DNA of 64,000 bases from Bacteroidota bacterium. Lineage in GTDB: Bacteria; Bacteroidota; Bacteroidia; UBA4408. Position numbers and translations under genes: made by a program. Positions 25,242 through 34,359 of the stretch are shown in pieces. How positions within the stretch are numbered: the first letter of the stretch is position 1; every line of letters starts with the position of its first letter. The stretch spans positions 620,001-684,000 of the forward strand of contig JADKCP010000001.1 of NCBI GenBank assembly GCA_016718805.1, in the 5' to 3' direction. The notes beneath the pieces are model-generated. The model made no database searches and was not told the DNA's origin. It saw only the letters and a list, made by a program, of their open reading frames with translations.

Positions 25242-25823
25242 TTAATTTAAACTTAAATGACTAATATCGAGGTTTTTTAATAATAGTAATTCTGGCTTTC
25301 CGCTGTTTAATTCCTCTCCGATGTCTAGCCCTAATGTCAAGATAAATTGAAATATTTGTGCTTTTATTTCTTCAACGGAATCATTGTTAACACTGGAAGA
25401 ATATTCTACTTCCAAAAAATATCCCAAACCATCCACTTCTTCAAGTACAATTTCATAATTATCCGTACTGTAAATATGCTTTAAATTATCAATCTTAATA
25501 AGGGGCTTTAACCCAAGTTTATTAAGGATTTTCAACATGGTATCTAAATCATCAAATTTAGTTTCATGCTCTTCTGAGTATTTCCAAATTTCATTGTCAT
25601 AAATGTCAACTTTATAAGTAATGTAGTTTTGACCTCCTTTTGTCCTTACTCTACAACATTCTAAGAGTTTATTATTATCATTTAATTTTAAATTTAATCT
25701 TAAAGGATCATAAAAATATCTGTCAATAGTTCTTTTTGAGCCTTGAAAATGGAAATCAGCTAGTTTTTTTTTAGCAATTTCAATATCAGTATAAAGGTCA
25801 ACTAAAATTTCAATTTCTGTCAT
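25242..25823 (-). CDS. CYTH-domain protein, class IV adenylate cyclase-like
   Basis: A 193-residue CYTH (triphosphate tunnel) protein resembling CyaB. Tunnel-lining residues can be read off in order: Glu3 and Glu5 (EIEIL), Arg58 and Arg60 (CRVRT), Lys71 (YKV), and the acidic pair in EEVDGLGYFLEVE (Glu138 and Glu140). The VDGLGYFLEVE motif is typical of class IV adenylate cyclases. The ExExK signature is altered, with Leu7 where Lys is expected, so activity may be changed. It could be a nucleotide cyclase or a triphosphatase. Six bases separate it from the DUF4062/methyltransferase gene upstream, so the two form an operon. It converges on the ardC-like gene. Confidence 0.75.
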   Translation of the reverse strand: MTEIEILVDLYTDIEIAKKKLADFHFQGSKRTIDRYFYDPLRLNLKLNDNNKLLECCRVRTKGGQNYITYKVDIYDNEIWKYSEEHETKFDDLDTMLKILNKLGLKPLIKIDNLKHIYSTDNYEIVLEEVDGLGYFLEVEYSSSVNNDSVEEIKAQIFQFILTLGLDIGEELNSGKPELLLLKNLDISHLSLN

Positions 25824-25829
25824 TTTTTA

Positions 25830-27215
25830 TTATTTAATAGCTTTAATAAATATTTCGGTTTCTCCCGTATGTATTTCAATTAAACGAAACCCATAATTAT
25901 CGAGTTTGAATCTAATTTTATTAGCCAATTCGTAAGGTTTTTCGGTTGAGAATGCTTCTATTCTGTTATCATACATTCCTTTTGTTTCAACTAACTCTTC
26001 TTTACGGATTTCATTAGGTGTTAAATAACCATTTGAAACTGAAAAAATGGCAATGCCGTTAGGTTTTAAAAGTCTATGGCATTCAGTCAAAGTCATTCTT
26101 ATATCCACCCCACTGCTATGAATGGAGCGCAAATTTAAATAAACATCAATAGAAGAATTGATTATCGTGCAATCTTCCATATTACCACGTAGATATTTTA
26201 TACTAGAAAAAGATTTCTGTCCATTTTTAATTGCTACTTCGCTTAAATCCAAAACAGATAGAGTGGACTTTGGATACTTTTTAAATATCTGTTTCAACTC
26301 AATTCCATTATTAGAAGCAACCCCTAACACGCTAAATTCTTTTAATTCAGAATAAGCTTCATTATTCAAAATGGAAATTATGGGAGTAAACCAGCTGTCA
26401 CTATATTTTTCACGTAAATCCTTTTCATAATCATAATGCCCATATTTTATATTGAATGCCTCTTCCCTTGCTTTTGTAATCTTGTGCAATGTATCAGGGT
26501 GCCTTGTTTCTATTGTAGAACGCCAAAGTTTTAGATTTTCATCAAAAGAAATTTCTCTACGATAAGCTAATAGTAAATTATATTCCACAAGCTTATCTTC
26601 AATTAGTTTTTTTATACTTTCTTTATACCAATCCTTACTCTCCTCTGAATTAATTGTGACGTTTTCTGTTCGGCTATTGGTTTCATCTGGTTTGGTTAAT
26701 AGCTTTTTAATATTCATATTTAGGTCCCGCATAAACATTTTTCTGAATTCATCTGGGGAAACTAAATCTGTTGTTCTATAGATATTATTTACTTTGTACT
26801 TCTCTCGAAAATCATTGATTTTTTTTAATTGATCGGATAATTTACTTGCCTCAGAAGGCTTAATGGGTTTTTCTAAAAAATACATAAGAATAGGCTTTTC
26901 TTCAAGTAGAAAATATTCTATTTCTTTAGATGTTGCAGATTCTAATTTATCAGTACTGCTCCCAAATTTTGTCCAAAAAATTCCTGTTAGAATGTCGCAA
27001 TCTTTAAGCAAATCTTCATTAATGACTTCTTGAGGATTTACATTGCTTTGCACATTTAAATCATTTTCCCATCGGACTATCCTTAGTTGTATATTTCTTT
27101 CATCATCGCCATATGTTGAGTTCCATTCTTCAATATATTTCTGAATTAAATCTCTTTCTGCAACTGTATCAGTTGGTGAAGCAAGGAAAATTTTTATTTC
27201 AGTTTTGTTTTTCAT
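25830..27215 (-). CDS. DUF4062-like and SAM methyltransferase fusion protein
   Basis: A 461-residue protein with two domains. Residues 1-175 begin IKIFLASPTDTVAERDLIQKYI and continue with a strand ending LKDCDILTGIFWTKFG and then KEIEYFLLEEKPILMYF; this is the layout of DUF4062-type, TIR/SLOG-like Rossmann domains seen in signalling and defence proteins. A helical linker follows. Residues about 300-455 are a methyltransferase of the class I fold: a degenerate motif I (LGVASNNGIE), an acidic residue in VLDLSEVA, GNMEDC, and LLKPNGIAIFSVSNGYL. The degenerate glycine loop makes methyltransferase activity uncertain. It is the first gene of a two-gene operon with the CYTH protein. I know of no named system with this fusion. 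Confidence 0.7.
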   Translation of the reverse strand: MKNKTEIKIFLASPTDTVAERDLIQKYIEEWNSTYGDDERNIQLRIVRWENDLNVQSNVNPQEVINEDLLKDCDILTGIFWTKFGSSTDKLESATSKEIEYFLLEEKPILMYFLEKPIKPSEASKLSDQLKKINDFREKYKVNNIYRTTDLVSPDEFRKMFMRDLNMNIKKLLTKPDETNSRTENVTINSEESKDWYKESIKKLIEDKLVEYNLLLAYRREISFDENLKLWRSTIETRHPDTLHKITKAREEAFNIKYGHYDYEKDLREKYSDSWFTPIISILNNEAYSELKEFSVLGVASNNGIELKQIFKKYPKSTLSVLDLSEVAIKNGQKSFSSIKYLRGNMEDCTIINSSIDVYLNLRSIHSSGVDIRMTLTECHRLLKPNGIAIFSVSNGYLTPNEIRKEELVETKGMYDNRIEAFSTEKPYELANKIRFKLDNYGFRLIEIHTGETEIFIKAIK

Positions 27216-27226
27216 CTACTCTAAGT

Positions 27227-27436
27227 CTATTTAACAATTACAATTTTTCCATTTCGATTTCGGAACTTCCAAAAATAGATCACGTTTTTAAAATTATTTA
27301 CCTGAACTAAAGCAGTTTCATGAATCCCAAGTAAATTCTTCTTCAACACCACTTCACCAAAAGAATTGTATAAAATAAATTCCTCGCTTTGCTTTATGAG
27401 AAATAAGCTAGGTAATACTAGTTTTGTATTTAGTGT
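27227..27436 (-). pseudogene. Orphan T9SS sorting-domain remnant
   Basis: On the minus strand, an open stretch without its own start reads LIKQSEEFILYNSFGEVVLK, then IHETALVQVNN and VIYFWKFRNRNGKIVIVK, followed by TAG at 27227-27229. The order of hydrophobic strands and the ending GKIVIVK are those of a type A T9SS C-terminal domain. An in-frame stop lies just upstream, and the preceding gene has its own complete sorting domain in another frame. This is therefore the tail of a gene whose body has been lost. It sits exactly between the accessory cassette and the T9SS genes. Confidence 0.6.
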
Positions 27437-27446
27437 TTACGAATTT

Positions 27447-28949
27447 TCATTCTTTTACAAACTTACAATCCAACTGCTCTTGGTCAGTTATTACAGAAAC
27501 AAAATAAATTCCACTTGCAAAGCCAGTACAAGGCACATCGTAAGTTGCATAAGAACCATTCACAGCGCCCTTATGCTCTATCACCAAATGTCCTAAAACA
27601 TCAATTACTTGCAATGTATAAGTTTTGCCATGTAAACCTATTGCATTTACAAAAGCTTTTTGCCCATCGTAAAAAACGCTTATTTTTTTATCTTTTAAAA
27701 TTTGAGAGTTTTTAATAGGGGAATCACTCAACATCAAAGTATCACAAACACTTCCACTATCTGCTCTCAAAAAATAATTAGGATGATTGGGAATTGCTGT
27801 CCCATTATAGGTTTTCAAATAAATACCATGCTGTATCACATTACAGGCATTACCACCACTATCTGGGCTATCAATAACATGTAGGTAGTCCATACTATTA
27901 GGAGCGCTAATATATATTCGACCGTCAGGGGCCAGTTGAGTTAAATAAAAATAGCTATTGAATGGAGGAAAAGGAGAAGAAAACCCATCATAGATGGCAA
28001 CTGTATCTTTAGTAGATGAAATGTTAGTATCATTTACATCAAACTGATAAATATAATCCTGAGATGAAATGTAGACATACCGAGAGTTTAACGAAAAGGA
28101 AATTCCTCCGGCAAAGGAAGAATCATATATTGAAATATGAACTGAGTTGCTTAATAACCCGGTACACCTGTCAAAATCATAAATATCCAAATCATCATCA
28201 GGAAAATAACGTGCATACTTTTTCCCGTCTGGTGAAAAGCATGCCTGTCCAGCTCCTCCTTCATTTATAATGCTTCCAATATTTTGAGTGTAGGGTCCTA
28301 AAATACCTGCCGGGGTTACTAGGTATTCAAAAAATAGATCAGAATGTGCCTGATGACAAAGCAACCACCAATCTCTGCCATTGGCATGTTTACAAACAGT
28401 AAGGGCACCATAGGAAAGAGTATCATTTAGCAAGACAATATTTTTTAATGTTACAGCACCCAAACCAATATCTAAATTCATGTCAATAACCGAGTAAAAT
28501 AAATTCTTGCAGGGGATTACAGTATTACCAATTAAATCAGCAGTTTCATGAAATAAATAATACTTACTTGAATCATCAGGAAAGGGTACTATAACTGCTC
28601 CTTGTGGAATTCTGAAGCCATCATGTTTCCAGTTTGTGGCATAAGTTCCAGGCACAAGATTATTACCATTCATCATGGTGTCATGTGTCGAGTTGGCTAT
28701 CCACCCTCCATTCGTATAAAATAAAAGGTCACCGTGGGAATCACAAATGCTTGCGTTCAGGTCTCGAAAACTCATTTTAAGATGCAAGGTGTCTATAGAT
28801 AAAATACTATCTCTATTAAATTCAATTAAAACATTGCTTCCTCCTCCGGGATAACCAATCACCCATTTGTTGACTATGCCTTGAGCGCTAACAATTGTCA
28901 GATTAAGAAAAAAAAAGATAAGCAGTATTCTCAATATGAAACAATTCAT
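27447..28949 (-). CDS. T9SS-secreted beta-propeller-like protein
   Basis: A 500-residue protein with a signal peptide (hydrophobic LLIFFFLNLTIVSA, cut before QG) and a C-terminal type A sorting domain (IYFVSVITDQEQLDCKFVKE at the end). The mature part has repeated strands such as GDLLFYTNGG, KYYLFHETAD, FSPDGKKYARYFPDDDLDIYDFDR, FSLNSRYVYISSQDYIYQFD and LAPDGRIYISAPN. This is the blade pattern of the WD40/PQQ-like propellers common in T9SS cargo. No catalytic motif is visible. It lies 6 bases downstream of the 1605-aa T9SS gene and may be expressed with it from the same promoter. Confidence 0.8.
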   Translation of the reverse strand: MNCFILRILLIFFFLNLTIVSAQGIVNKWVIGYPGGGSNVLIEFNRDSILSIDTLHLKMSFRDLNASICDSHGDLLFYTNGGWIANSTHDTMMNGNNLVPGTYATNWKHDGFRIPQGAVIVPFPDDSSKYYLFHETADLIGNTVIPCKNLFYSVIDMNLDIGLGAVTLKNIVLLNDTLSYGALTVCKHANGRDWWLLCHQAHSDLFFEYLVTPAGILGPYTQNIGSIINEGGAGQACFSPDGKKYARYFPDDDLDIYDFDRCTGLLSNSVHISIYDSSFAGGISFSLNSRYVYISSQDYIYQFDVNDTNISSTKDTVAIYDGFSSPFPPFNSYFYLTQLAPDGRIYISAPNSMDYLHVIDSPDSGGNACNVIQHGIYLKTYNGTAIPNHPNYFLRADSGSVCDTLMLSDSPIKNSQILKDKKISVFYDGQKAFVNAIGLHGKTYTLQVIDVLGHLVIEHKGAVNGSYATYDVPCTGFASGIYFVSVITDQEQLDCKFVKE

Positions 28950-28955
28950 AGTTAT

Positions 28956-31900
28956 TTATTTAATCACTACTAATTTACCGCTTTTTGTCATAAGTCCATT
29001 AACAAATATTATGTAGTGATAAATGCCATTGTTGATTCTACTCAAGTCAATGATTTTAGAATCGATAATTTTATCAAGCACTTTTTCTGATAGATTATTA
29101 AAAAGTACAAATGACAGTTTATCCACTTCATTAGTATTGTAAGTAAGTAGAAGATTATCAGACGCTGGGTTTGGGGAAACAATGAAATTGATATTTGCTG
29201 GTTTTATATCCTTTTCAGACTTAACCTTGATTTTTTCTTCCGGTTCAAACGGACCACAAATATTCTTATCGTCATAATTTTGATAGCTATTGATAAATGC
29301 ATAAATGGATCGGGCTGCATACACTGCCTTGCCTCCTTCAAGCGGGCAAAGGCTGGCAATATAATTTAAGTGTTCCTTTTGCGCTGAGGTGAAGGTATAA
29401 ATACCTTTTGCGACTGTGGTCATATAAATGTCGTTCACCGTTTTTTCGTACTCCTGTATATTTGTTGTTGTGCTTAACGCACTATTTGCAGAAATTAAAT
29501 TGTCCAGCTCAACATTTTTTTGATTTCTTAAATCTGTTTGATAACTCCCTATCAAATCTTTCAAGTTTTTAACTTGGATGACTAAGTTACTAATGCTATC
29601 TTCATTTGCTACAGATAACTCTTTTACTTTTTGCTTAAGCTGTGCTTGCAATCCATTCACCTGCAATTGTAAGGTGGAAGGATTGCCAATCATGTTTTGT
29701 CTTAATTGACTAATATTCTCAAAAGCACCAATTATAGAATTTTCATTTGTTGAATAAAAATCTTCAAACAATTGCACTTCCAGCATCTCAGGATGTTGAC
29801 CTAGCTTGCGATACAAGCCCTGGTCAATTATATAATTTCTTTCAACATGAAATTCACTAAAGGATAAATCTCCTTCTGCCGCCATACTATCTACAAGGCT
29901 GATGGTTTCAGTAAGAGATGAATCTATTACTGACATTTCAGGAATTCCAGGATTAATTGTGTTCATTAATCTGCCTTCTTCCTCAGGATCCTCTTCCTCC
30001 CCGAAACCGCCACCACCACCTCGTGTAAAATAACGGCATCTGTAATTTGTTGTGGTATTGTCGATAAAAAACCAACCTGAAGACGGATAAATAGGCACGG
30101 GCATAAAGTTTAAAATAGAGCTGGAATCTGAAGTGTTTACTTTAAACTGTGAATTGATAATTTGAGAACCATTAGTATTATCATTTAATGCGCCTTTATA
30201 AGAATATGTACCTGTCCATCGGTTGCCTCTCCAATATTGGGGATATATATCGGCACTGGATGAAAGATGTAATCCATTAAAATGATTGTGCATGGTGTTA
30301 CTTCGCACGTCTGAATTTACACAAGAATTAGTCGCAAATATCCCATCATAGGTATCGTTTGTATAATTGCAATACAATTTGCAATTATCACTTTGCGCTA
30401 ATGAGATTCCCATTTGCAGTACATCAGTGGTGTCACTTCCATTTATAGTATTATCAAGAGCTTTTGTTTCGTAGCAATTATCCATCAGAATACCACTGCA
30501 TACAATACTGTTGCCAGTGCGTAGAATGTTGATGTGGTTATCTATCATTTGCCCTTTTCTCAGTGTATTACAGGAAATGCCGGCCGCAGCGCCATGTGAA
30601 TTGATGACGTTGGCTGAGATATTTACGGACGAGTCACTTGTAGTGTTGCCCATCATAACTACATTAATCCCAACATTTCCTGTTGCATTTATTGATGCAT
30701 CTCCCACATTTATTGTATCTCTCACTATCGAGATAATGCCCGCATCATCACAGTGCAACATATTAATTCCAATATGGTCCACGTTAAAATAATTATTGTA
30801 GATGGTATAAACATCATTATTATTTGTAGTAATTCTGACAGCCTCTTTAACTTTTGAGCATTTGTTTCCCCAAATGGTGGCCGGACCATCTGCTACATTG
30901 ATTCCTATTTCGCAGTTGGTGAAATTTTCTTTTGAAGCAGTACTCCCGAAACCCTTAATCTGAGCTGAACCTACATTAGGATTTTGAATATTCACCCCTG
31001 CACCATTAACAAGTACCAGACTATCGTACAAAGTGTCGGCTATAATATTTCTGAACAAACATTTTTCAATTCTTAGAAATGCATCATTACAAAACACCCC
31101 ATTGCTTAAATTCTTAAAATTGATAGAATCTAGACCCAAATAAAATAGGTCAAGATAAGTGTCTTCTATCTGAATGCCAGCGAAGCCTTTAATCCCAGAT
31201 GGTGGCATTTGACCAGGGTAAGGAGAGGGTAGTGTATCCTGGGCACCACTGGTCTTGCTACAATCAAACTTTAGTTTGTTATAGGGCTCAGTACCTGAAA
31301 TCGGAGCATGGGTGAACCCATTTATTTGGACTCCGACATAATTTTTATTAAACGTGCACTTGCTCAATCTATAATTACTGCCTTCCAAAAGGTTTACCGC
31401 GCGTTGTGCCCCTTCTATTACCGAGCTACTATCAATAACCAATCTTCCTCCCTTTTTCACTTCAATGCCCCGCCACATATTGCTGCATGCAAGAAAGTGA
31501 GAAGCATTTGTGATGGTAAGGGTTTTGGAGCTATCAACTGTAATTTTTACACCGGGTTCACATTGAACATAGGCTCCATTAAAGGTGACATTCTGATTTA
31601 TGTGTAAATTATTTTGCAGTAATAATGAATCTCCCGGGCTATATGTTGTCACACCAAAATTGCTCACTAGTGTATCATTGTTACTTCTTAAAACAAAATC
31701 AAAGTTTTTGGAACTGCAATATGATTTAATATTCACCTGAGCCTCTCGCCTGCACCCGTTCACCTGAGTGACAATAACACGGTAAGAATCGTAGTTGTGA
31801 ATATTAATAGAGCGGGTCGTTTGTCCATTGTCCCAATTGTAAGAAGTTGTACCAGAATGTGTACCATTGGCTGTAAGGGTATAGCTAGGCCCGCCATAAC

Positions 31901-33719
31901 TAACCTGGGCAATAGATACCGGTGCATTTGCCAATATGGTTACAAGAATCGAATCAGTGAAAATATTAGTCACACTTGCGTTAGTGTCAATCCTGCATTT
32001 ATAATAGCCCGCAAGAATTGCATTGTAGTAAGGCGCAGTTGTATCATAATTGCTGGATAAAAGTGTTCCGTTCCTGTACCAGTGATAAGATAAGCCGTTC
32101 CCTGAAATCCCTGTTTTGAACTTTGTCCTTGAAGACTTTAAAATTACACTTCCACCGTCACAAAATGTAGTTTCTCCCATCGCATAAATTGATGGTGTTC
32201 CTTTCACAATTACTCTTTCTTTGTATGTGTAACTGTATCCATTAACGTAAGTTAATTTAAGCGTAGCTAAGTAATTTCCAACATTGAGTGTTTTGTTTTT
32301 AATGAGATAAGTGCTCCCATTAAAGGATGAAACAGTAAATAACGCACTATCAATTTTAGTAGTTCCAAGACTATCGTATATGCGGAGTAATCCATTTGTT
32401 CCTGCTTCTATTGGCCCGGAGTAGGTAAAATCTACACTTCCACTTGCAGCCCCATTAGTATTTACAGGTGAATTGGTGTAAAAAGTATTGGTGTGATTGA
32501 TCAAAGTTGGAGTCCCTCGTTTATTAACCAATACATCACGAGTATACCATTGAGCTCCACCATACTCATATCGGTTTTTATGCGTGCCTCCAGTAGTTGA
32601 ATCCACTTGGGCATCTTCATACCATTCTTTTTCTGCAGTAAAAATGTTGTTCCTGTTGCTGTAATCAAACCAGGTTCCGTAATGGTTTTCACCATACCCA
32701 AGATAGGTACTTGCACCGCTAAGTAAAGGATGAATCAGAGTACTGTCGAGCGTTGTATTAGCACGAAAGTTTTGATAGCGAGGAAGATAATTAGTTCTAT
32801 TGTATGAGTCATCAGGATCGATATTATAATAGTGCAATAAAATTCTATCCATTAATCTTCTAGAACTTCCTATAGTATCAAGACCGTCAATAAAAGCTGC
32901 TTTGACAGCAGGAGTAATTGTTCCTTTGTCTAAATAACCAAGATAAATTTCGGTTTTTAACTTCCTGTTTGTTGCAAGGGAATTATTCATGTTACGGACA
33001 TGAGCCATAGCAGGCATAATTTTCTGGGCAGCTTCAACTAGGTAAAGACTATCCAGCGTATAATTTTCAGGAAAGCTAGCAAGTGTATTTGAATTCCAGA
33101 ACTCGAACTCCATGTTTATTACATCAAACTTTCCTGAATCTCTAGCTACTGGTAAAGCTCTATTATAAGCACTAAGTTTTAAAAAATCTTTTGTGAACTC
33201 TGATGCGGCAAACAGACGTTCACCAGGTAGGTAAGGATTCTCTACAAATTTTAGCCGTGTATAATATCCTGAAAATTTTTCGTCATGCGAAAAAGTATAG
33301 GCAGCAGTAGGTTGAGCTAAACGTTGGTATATGGTATCAATTCTATACACGGCATTTTTACTACCAATTGCCCCTCCCACTTCAGTTATTCCGTAATACC
33401 TTCTAGCTTTAATAATAAAATTCATTAGCAGAGAATCATTATGAGAAGTGACCGTATCGTTATCCAGGATTTGATTTAACCCGTAAAGAGTAATATAAGT
33501 AATATGATTCTCCTTACAGTAGAGAAGCACAGAATCTTCTTTCGCTCCAACGCCCAAAATAGAAAATGCAGGATGTAAACTCCCTGAAATTTTTAAGGCA
33601 AAGTCATCAATATAAAGTCCCCGATGAGGGTCTGATTGAGCAATTAATTTATTTTGACTAAAAAAAAGTATTGCGAAATGAAATACCAAAATCTTCATAA
33701 GGGCAGATGTGATTTTCAT
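28956..33719 (-). CDS. Giant T9SS-secreted protein: TIM-like, Ig-like, beta-helix, coiled coil
   Basis: A 1587-residue secreted protein from the preferred ATG 33719, which gives a clean signal peptide ending KLIAQ; an upstream ATG at 33773 would add 18 residues. Domains in order: an N-terminal region (about 30-430) opening with HRGLYIDDFALKISGS that resembles a glycosidase-like barrel; Ig-like modules (YHWYRNGTLLSS and YYKCRIDT); a right-handed beta-helix region (about 690-1190) with repeated short strands and Asn ladders; a Gly/Glu-rich linker (RGGGGGFGEEEDPEEE); a coiled coil (about 1320-1430); and a C-terminal sorting domain (FIVSPNPASDNLLL to GKLVVIK). Beta-helix and Ig modules suggest glycan binding or processing. 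The putative barrel activity is not established. Confidence 0.8.
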   Translation of the reverse strand: MKITSALMKILVFHFAILFFSQNKLIAQSDPHRGLYIDDFALKISGSLHPAFSILGVGAKEDSVLLYCKENHITYITLYGLNQILDNDTVTSHNDSLLMNFIIKARRYYGITEVGGAIGSKNAVYRIDTIYQRLAQPTAAYTFSHDEKFSGYYTRLKFVENPYLPGERLFAASEFTKDFLKLSAYNRALPVARDSGKFDVINMEFEFWNSNTLASFPENYTLDSLYLVEAAQKIMPAMAHVRNMNNSLATNRKLKTEIYLGYLDKGTITPAVKAAFIDGLDTIGSSRRLMDRILLHYYNIDPDDSYNRTNYLPRYQNFRANTTLDSTLIHPLLSGASTYLGYGENHYGTWFDYSNRNNIFTAEKEWYEDAQVDSTTGGTHKNRYEYGGAQWYTRDVLVNKRGTPTLINHTNTFYTNSPVNTNGAASGSVDFTYSGPIEAGTNGLLRIYDSLGTTKIDSALFTVSSFNGSTYLIKNKTLNVGNYLATLKLTYVNGYSYTYKERVIVKGTPSIYAMGETTFCDGGSVILKSSRTKFKTGISGNGLSYHWYRNGTLLSSNYDTTAPYYNAILAGYYKCRIDTNASVTNIFTDSILVTILANAPVSIAQVSYGGPSYTLTANGTHSGTTSYNWDNGQTTRSINIHNYDSYRVIVTQVNGCRREAQVNIKSYCSSKNFDFVLRSNNDTLVSNFGVTTYSPGDSLLLQNNLHINQNVTFNGAYVQCEPGVKITVDSSKTLTITNASHFLACSNMWRGIEVKKGGRLVIDSSSVIEGAQRAVNLLEGSNYRLSKCTFNKNYVGVQINGFTHAPISGTEPYNKLKFDCSKTSGAQDTLPSPYPGQMPPSGIKGFAGIQIEDTYLDLFYLGLDSINFKNLSNGVFCNDAFLRIEKCLFRNIIADTLYDSLVLVNGAGVNIQNPNVGSAQIKGFGSTASKENFTNCEIGINVADGPATIWGNKCSKVKEAVRITTNNNDVYTIYNNYFNVDHIGINMLHCDDAGIISIVRDTINVGDASINATGNVGINVVMMGNTTSDSSVNISANVINSHGAAAGISCNTLRKGQMIDNHINILRTGNSIVCSGILMDNCYETKALDNTINGSDTTDVLQMGISLAQSDNCKLYCNYTNDTYDGIFATNSCVNSDVRSNTMHNHFNGLHLSSSADIYPQYWRGNRWTGTYSYKGALNDNTNGSQIINSQFKVNTSDSSSILNFMPVPIYPSSGWFFIDNTTTNYRCRYFTRGGGGGFGEEEDPEEEGRLMNTINPGIPEMSVIDSSLTETISLVDSMAAEGDLSFSEFHVERNYIIDQGLYRKLGQHPEMLEVQLFEDFYSTNENSIIGAFENISQLRQNMIGNPSTLQLQVNGLQAQLKQKVKELSVANEDSISNLVIQVKNLKDLIGSYQTDLRNQKNVELDNLISANSALSTTTNIQEYEKTVNDIYMTTVAKGIYTFTSAQKEHLNYIASLCPLEGGKAVYAARSIYAFINSYQNYDDKNICGPFEPEEKIKVKSEKDIKPANINFIVSPNPASDNLLLTYNTNEVDKLSFVLFNNLSEKVLDKIIDSKIIDLSRINNGIYHYIIFVNGLMTKSGKLVVIK

Positions 33720-33770
33720 TGTAAATAAGGTTTTTTGTTTGCATAAATATAATGCTGTAAAAACATAATT

Positions 33771-33796
33771 CACCCCCGTAGCTTCCGCAATTATTT
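33771..33796 (-). promoter_or_regulatory. Operator-like motif site C, upstream of the giant T9SS gene
   Basis: On the plus strand the site starts CACCCCCGTAGCTTCCGCAA; its complement reads AAATAATTGCGGAAGC followed by TACGGGGGTG. It lies 52 bases before the ATG at 33719. It matches site D (36735-36759) at nearly every base in the opposite orientation and shares CACCCC(C/T)GTAG with site A. It is probably a binding site for the NarL-type regulator encoded nearby. Confidence 0.5.
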
Positions 33797-33895
33797 CATT
33801 TCAATAAATTTACAATTCCGGAATCACCGTTAAACCAATAAGAAAAAGGATTCTAATGCATATAATTATTTCTAAATTTAAATTTTAAAAAAAAT

Positions 33896-33921
33896 CACCC
33901 CTGTAGAAATACGGGGATTTG
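33896..33921 (+). promoter_or_regulatory. Operator-like motif site A, upstream of the kinase/regulator operon
   Basis: CACCCCTGTAGAAATACGGG continues with GATTTG. It is an imperfect inverted repeat, CCCC(T)GTA and TACGGGG around GAAA, typical in form of NarL-type binding sites. It lies about 125 bases before the 104-residue protein gene that heads the kinase/regulator operon, consistent with autoregulation. Confidence 0.5.
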
Positions 33922-34044
33922 AAAACTTTTCGGAATTGCAAATAGCAGACAATGACGTTTTTAATGGTTTTGAATTTCATTTTTAATAAAGTGTTACAAT
34001 CTAACCAGTTATATTAGCAGAGTATAAATCCTGAAAATATAACT

Positions 34045-34359
34045 ATGGCGAATAACACAAATCAACCAGGCGAACAAATTACTATTGAAGAAGCTATCGA
34101 AATGACAACGGCGTACCGTGAAGCGAATCCGAATAAGACAAAAGCTCATTTTTTTAGGAAAGCAATACTTGAGCAAATTCTTACTCAGGATGGGTGTGTA
34201 GGAGTTAGAATGTATTATGGAATTGACAGTGAAGGGGAAAAGCAACTAGTGCTAGTTGGGGTTACAGAAGAAGGGTTAGACCTCAGGGAGCTTTGTGTTG
34301 ACCGTTCATATCCATGTCCAGATTATTGCGATTCAACTAGTCCATTGTGCGACAATTAA
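34045..34359 (+). CDS. Small acidic protein with Cys-rich tail
   Basis: A 104-residue protein without signal peptide or membrane helix. The first 70 residues look like a small alpha/beta domain (ITIEEAIEMTTAYREANPNK, then FFRKAILEQIL and a strand pair VGVRMYYGID...KQLVLVGV). The C-terminus ends in a Cys/Pro cluster, LCVDRSYPCPDYCDST followed by another Cys near the end. I have an impression, not verifiable here, that similar small proteins recur beside NarL-type kinase/regulator pairs in Bacteroidetes. Its function is unknown; a partner, sensor input or peptide precursor are all possible. It overlaps the next gene by 13 bases. Confidence 0.7.
   Translation: MANNTNQPGEQITIEEAIEMTTAYREANPNKTKAHFFRKAILEQILTQDGCVGVRMYYGIDSEGEKQLVLVGVTEEGLDLRELCVDRSYPCPDYCDSTSPLCDN

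Noticed and set aside
31308..32060. Plus-strand frames opposite the giant T9SS gene
   Set aside because: They have the composition of antisense reading of beta-helix codons and no recognisable domain.
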